Below are positions 4,387-5,199 of a DNA stretch of 5,199 nucleotides, in pieces. The notes below the pieces were generated by a model. That model was not told the DNA's origin, searched no databases, and was given only the letters and a program-made list of their open reading frames with translations. Position 1 is the stretch's first letter; every line of letters starts with the position of its first letter. The position numbers and the translations under genes are program-made. This DNA is from RGIG5270 sp045538635 (GTDB lineage Bacteria > Verrucomicrobiota > Lentisphaeria > Victivallales > Victivallaceae), in NCBI GenBank assembly GCA_045538635.1, contig JAZSRU010000089.1:1-5199 (forward strand), read 5' to 3'.

Positions 4387-5199
4387 TTAAATATCGTAGG
4401 CATCTGACCAATCGGAAGCCTGACTTTTGCTCCAATCTGCCTCAAACTCCTTAATCAATCCAATGCTGCCGCTGCGTGTTTTAACGCTGCCGTCACACAT
4501 GGTGACATTCATTTTTGCACTGGGCGGAACATCTTTACCGGCTGCAGTTTTATCAAAAGGCGCGCCGATACGACCTGGATGACGGTATCCGTGACGATCA
4601 TAACCGCTGGCATCTGTCCCATCGCTCCAATCCGGCCTTTCAGCATATTCAATAAACAAATACACCTGACTGACACGTCTGATTTTTCCCGCTTTGCTGC
4701 AGCCGGGAGGACTCAGATTTGCGGCTCCGTTGGAACGGTATTCGCAGATGGCTTTTCCGCTGACAAATTGGTTGGCAGTATAATTACAACCGGCTCCGGC
4801 ACTATTGGTATTGGCTCCTGACATAACTTGAGAACTGGGACAAAGCATGACAGGAGACCGGAGCGTCTTGGGAATATGCAGTTGCCCCTGCGCATTCCTG
4901 CGGACATCCCCCCCCAGATAAACCAGCAGACGCGGAACCCAGCCGTACCCCTGCTGACGGGGCACATAATAGTCATAATCATTCATATACTGTCCGTTGG
5001 CAAATCCAAGCTGCTTCATATTATTCATACAGCTGACTGAACGGCCGCGCTCTCTTGCCTGCTGAAGCGCAGGCATCAGCATCGCCGCAAGAACAGCAAT
5101 AATGGCAATCACCACCAGAAGCTCGATTAAGGTGAAATGGGCGGGGGGGAGAGAGGAAAAACTTCTTTTTCCGGGAGAAGAAGTGTTTTCCCTCTCCCC
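4387..5199 (-). CDS. Type II secretion-type pseudopilin (H-X9-DG-like), 5' end beyond window
   Basis: Open from the right edge to TAA at 4389-4387, giving 270 visible residues. FTLIELLVVIAIIAVLAAM starts at visible residue 22 (codon at 5136-5134). It is the class III prepilin signal and the N-terminal hydrophobic helix that anchors pseudopilins in the inner membrane before assembly. CMNNMKQLGFANGQY follows, as in the large Lentisphaerae/Planctomycetes families, and NVTMCDGSVK near the end is the DG part of the processing-associated H-X9-DG domain. Here the nearest preceding His is 28 residues away, so the domain is expanded. Residue -1 of the cleavage site is His instead of the usual Gly. No ATG, GTG or TTG occurs in frame between the edge and the codon for E (IEL), so an internal GTG at 5115 would delete the signal and cannot be the start. 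The leader is encoded by a palindrome (5146-5199). Probably co-transcribed with the secreted protein downstream. Confidence 0.88.
   Translation of the reverse strand, partial: GERENTSSPGKRSFSSLPPAHFTLIELLVVIAIIAVLAAMLMPALQQARERGRSVSCMNNMKQLGFANGQYMNDYDYYVPRQQGYGWVPRLLVYLGGDVRRNAQGQLHIPKTLRSPVMLCPSSQVMSGANTNSAGAGCNYTANQFVSGKAICEYRSNGAANLSPPGCSKAGKIRRVSQVYLFIEYAERPDWSDGTDASGYDRHGYRHPGRIGAPFDKTAAGKDVPPSAKMNVTMCDGSVKTRSGSIGLIKEFEADWSKSQASDWSDAYDI
5146..5199. repeat. Near-perfect 54-nt palindrome translated as the pseudopilin leader
   Basis: The arms 5146-5172 and 5173-5199 are inverted copies centred on CCGG at 5171-5174. They pair along GGGGAGAG, GGAAAA, ACTTCTT and the central CCGG, broken only by single-base bulges at 5154 and 5185 and two transition mismatches (5168/5177, 5170/5175). 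The symmetry reaches the last base of the window and may continue. It is read in frame on the minus strand as ENTSSPGKRSFSSL between the unseen start and PPAHFTLIELL. It resembles a REP/MITE-like or Rickettsia-palindromic-element-like unit within a coding sequence. Whether it occurs elsewhere in the genome cannot be seen here. Confidence 0.75.

Noticed and set aside
5113..5115. GTG at 5115 as start of the pseudopilin
   Set aside because: It would remove FTLIELL and most of the anchor helix; the frame is open through these residues to the window edge, so the true start is outside.

Overview
The window most likely comes from a Lentisphaerae (Victivallis-like) or related PVC-group bacterium. The evidence is a type II pseudopilin of the FTLIELLVVIAIIA / C-x-x-N-x-K-Q / DG type encoded directly upstream of a secreted carbohydrate-active-looking protein, plus a Gfo/Idh/MocA dehydrogenase paired with an enolase-superfamily enzyme. 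This assignment is inference from gene content; no marker gene is present.

All four clear genes lie on the minus strand, in two transcription units. Unit A (right, 5199 to 2683) holds a pseudopilin whose start lies beyond the right edge, then after 24 bp a 559-residue exported protein with a possible TIM-barrel hydrolase body and a C-terminal beta-sandwich, carbohydrate-binding-like domain. It ends at a strong hairpin terminator (2635-2665). Unit B (2504 to 178) holds a Gfo/Idh/MocA oxidoreductase and, 5 bp after its stop, an enolase-superfamily protein of the muconate-lactonizing type. The gap between the units (2505-2682) contains the terminator, an A-tract-rich stretch with roughly 10-bp periodicity, and a large imperfect inverted repeat around a probable -10 box.

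The left end (1-177) has no complete gene. Positions 1-75 are GC-rich and could be the 3' end of a rightward gene (stop at 91-93). They are followed by a very AT-rich spacer with two nested palindromes and a good leftward sigma70-type promoter match.

A plausible shared theme is external capture and cleavage of a glycan (unit A) and intracellular oxidation or epimerisation/dehydration of the released sugar or sugar acid (unit B); the substrate cannot be read from the sequence. The most unusual feature is at the right edge: the pseudopilin leader is encoded by a near-perfect 54-nt palindrome (5146-5199) that is translated in frame just before FTLIELL, next to a C7 tract. It looks like a small palindromic repeat element domesticated as, or inserted into, a signal leader.
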